Virus record (IMG/VR): IMGVR_UViG_3300045790_000043
Span: 1 to 22,273 of that record
DNA: 22,273 bases
Strand: one strand, 5' to 3'
DNA from: a virus
Part shown: positions 21,280 through 22,273 of the stretch, piece after piece
Layout of the letters: each line of letters starts with the position of its first letter
How positions within the stretch are numbered: the stretch's first letter is position 1
The notes under the pieces: model-generated
Database searches by the model: none
Seen by the model: the letters and a program-made list of their open reading frames with translations, nothing else
What the model was told of the DNA's origin: nothing
Made by a program: the position numbers and the translations under genes

Positions 21280-22273
21280 TGGAGATCATCCCATAGTTCA
21301 CCATTAGGTAGCCATCTATACCTGCGACAACTGCCTCTGGATGTGTTTTCTGTACTTCTTGTGCAATCACTCCAAAGGTAGGATACTGGTCTGCGCCAAC
21401 CCGTAGGCCTTCCTCGTTCCAATCCCACTGATAGAAGTTAATTCCCTTAAGCGTGTCTATCTTTCGTATATTAGTCTTAAGGCGTTTATCAGAAAGGGCT
21501 TTAACCACACCGATAATTTTTGATATGGTGTCTAGTGCATCGCCTGCTTTATTAGACTTAGCTGGCTGTGTCTGATTAAACTGTCCGGTTATAGTAGCCT
21601 TAAGTATTTCCATATCACGGTCTGACTCACTCTCAAACGCTTTAAAGATGTAGTCTAGAAAACTGTCTGCTGTGTCCCATAGCCTATTCTGTGCCTCTAT
21701 ACTTATGTCTAATTTAGCTCGTACATCAGATGATGCTGCTTCAAATTCCATCTTAGTATTTGTGGTAAGAACTGACTGACGCCATTTAGCATTACTAACA
21801 TCAATATTGTACTGCATTTCTGCATAGAACTTGTCTCTGCTGTCATCCATGTCTGCATTAAATTCTGCAGTATCGTTTATCTCTCCAGCATTAAACCTTG
21901 CCATAGCGTTAAATTCTTTAGCGTTCTGCATCTGTATCTGGGCATTAAGATTGTCGTAATACTTGTTCATCTCGTTTTGAGTTTCGGCTGTGAACAGACG
22001 TTGAGCGTTAATAATCTTGCTGTCCTCAAAGAGAGCCTGTACCATTGCTTCTTTGTTAATGACTTCTGCCTGCTGTTCGTTGGTTAGGTTCTTCAAGTCC
22101 ATCTCTAGGAAGGCCTTGGCATTCTGAACCGCCGCTGCTTGTCTAGCATCTAAGTTACCAAGCTCAAACTGGGCTAGTATCTTAGCTTTGTTTATGATAC
22201 CTTCCTGTCTATTGTCAAGATTTTTAACTGTAATAGACTGAAAGAATGCAGCTTCTTTATCTGCAATGCCTAG
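21269..22273 (-). CDS. Fibre-like virion protein with S74 intramolecular chaperone, N-terminus cut by window edge
   Basis: The frame is open to the right edge, giving 334 visible residues; the Met at 22102 is internal, because coding-quality sequence and a repeat continue upstream of it. The body is helical, with three consecutive 22-residue repeats beginning NLDNRQ, NLDARQ and NLTNEQ (visible residues 18, 40, 62), then FNA-containing repeats, as in an 11-residue-period coiled coil. The C-terminal 75 residues match the peptidase S74/endosialidase chaperone domain: LSDKRLKTNI with the Ser261-Lys266 dyad, then INFYQWDWNE and FGVIAQEVQKTHPEAV. Such domains trimerise the fibre and then cut themselves off. 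It may be a tail fibre or an appendage linker. Confidence 0.82.
   Translation of the reverse strand, partial: LGIADKEAAFFQSITVKNLDNRQEGIINKAKILAQFELGNLDARQAAAVQNAKAFLEMDLKNLTNEQQAEVINKEAMVQALFEDSKIINAQRLFTAETQNEMNKYYDNLNAQIQMQNAKEFNAMARFNAGEINDTAEFNADMDDSRDKFYAEMQYNIDVSNAKWRQSVLTTNTKMEFEAASSDVRAKLDISIEAQNRLWDTADSFLDYIFKAFESESDRDMEILKATITGQFNQTQPAKSNKAGDALDTISKIIGVVKALSDKRLKTNIRKIDTLKGINFYQWDWNEEGLRVGADQYPTFGVIAQEVQKTHPEAVVAGIDGYLMVNYGMISNEV

Noticed and set aside
1-22273. CRISPR arrays, insertion sequences, rRNA or tRNA genes
   Set aside because: No regularly spaced repeats, transposase motifs, terminal inverted repeats or tRNA signatures were seen on either strand by eye.

Overview
The window is part of the genome of a tailed, probably podoviral, double-stranded DNA phage of the marine HMO-2011 type. 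The clearest marker is a family A DNA polymerase with a DnaJ-like CxxCxGxG zinc module between its exonuclease and polymerase halves, a trait known from phage HMO-2011 of SAR116. The gene set fits: tyrosine integrase, ThyX, stand-alone primase, DnaB-like helicase, RecE/PD-(D/E)XK nuclease, DUF3310, MazG and a monomeric B12-dependent ribonucleotide reductase, facing very large virion proteins on the other strand. A marine alphaproteobacterial host is likely but inferred. Coding density is high; many genes overlap by 1-17 nt as TAATG, ATGA or TGATG junctions.

Layout. 1-626 (minus) holds the N-terminal 208 residues of a phage protein that runs off the left edge. 627-964 is the largest non-coding gap, a divergent control region with promoters, a T-tract and a 12-bp palindrome. 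965-2955 (plus) has three small unknown genes and the integrase. 2955-4186 holds a 2OG-Fe(II) oxygenase and ThyX. 4272-8445 is the replication core (primase, helicase, polymerase). 8502-10443 has a candidate ssDNA-binding protein behind its own promoter, a RecE-like exonuclease and a PD-(D/E)XK endonuclease. 10447-13593 has small genes, DUF3310, MazG and the reductase. 13594-13732 is a convergent intergenic segment. 13733-22273 (minus) is a virion operon read from the right: an S74-chaperone fibre-like protein (cut by the right edge), two small proteins, a 1060-residue ejection protein with a lytic transglycosylase-like domain, and a 1189-residue internal virion protein.

How it works together. 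Integrase suggests a temperate option. ThyX, MazG, reductase and the nucleases feed nucleotides into phage DNA synthesis; RecE-like and PD-(D/E)XK nucleases degrade or resolve DNA; the minus-strand genes build the particle and its ejection core.

Most notable observation. The 13594-13732 gap looks like a complete gene for a small RNA of about 76 nt: a sigma70-like promoter (TTGACC, 17 bp, TATAAC), a 5' stem-loop starting at the predicted start site, a 10-nt linker GTTAGTTGGT, and a strong intrinsic terminator. The linker is the reverse complement of ACCAACTAA, which sits 10-15 nt upstream of the start codons of four phage genes (the left-edge gene, the 120-aa gene at 965, primase, helicase). 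Further matches lie at codons 5-8 of the reductase and upstream of the 10447 gene. This suggests a phage-encoded trans-acting RNA acting on early and replication mRNAs. It is inferred from sequence alone.
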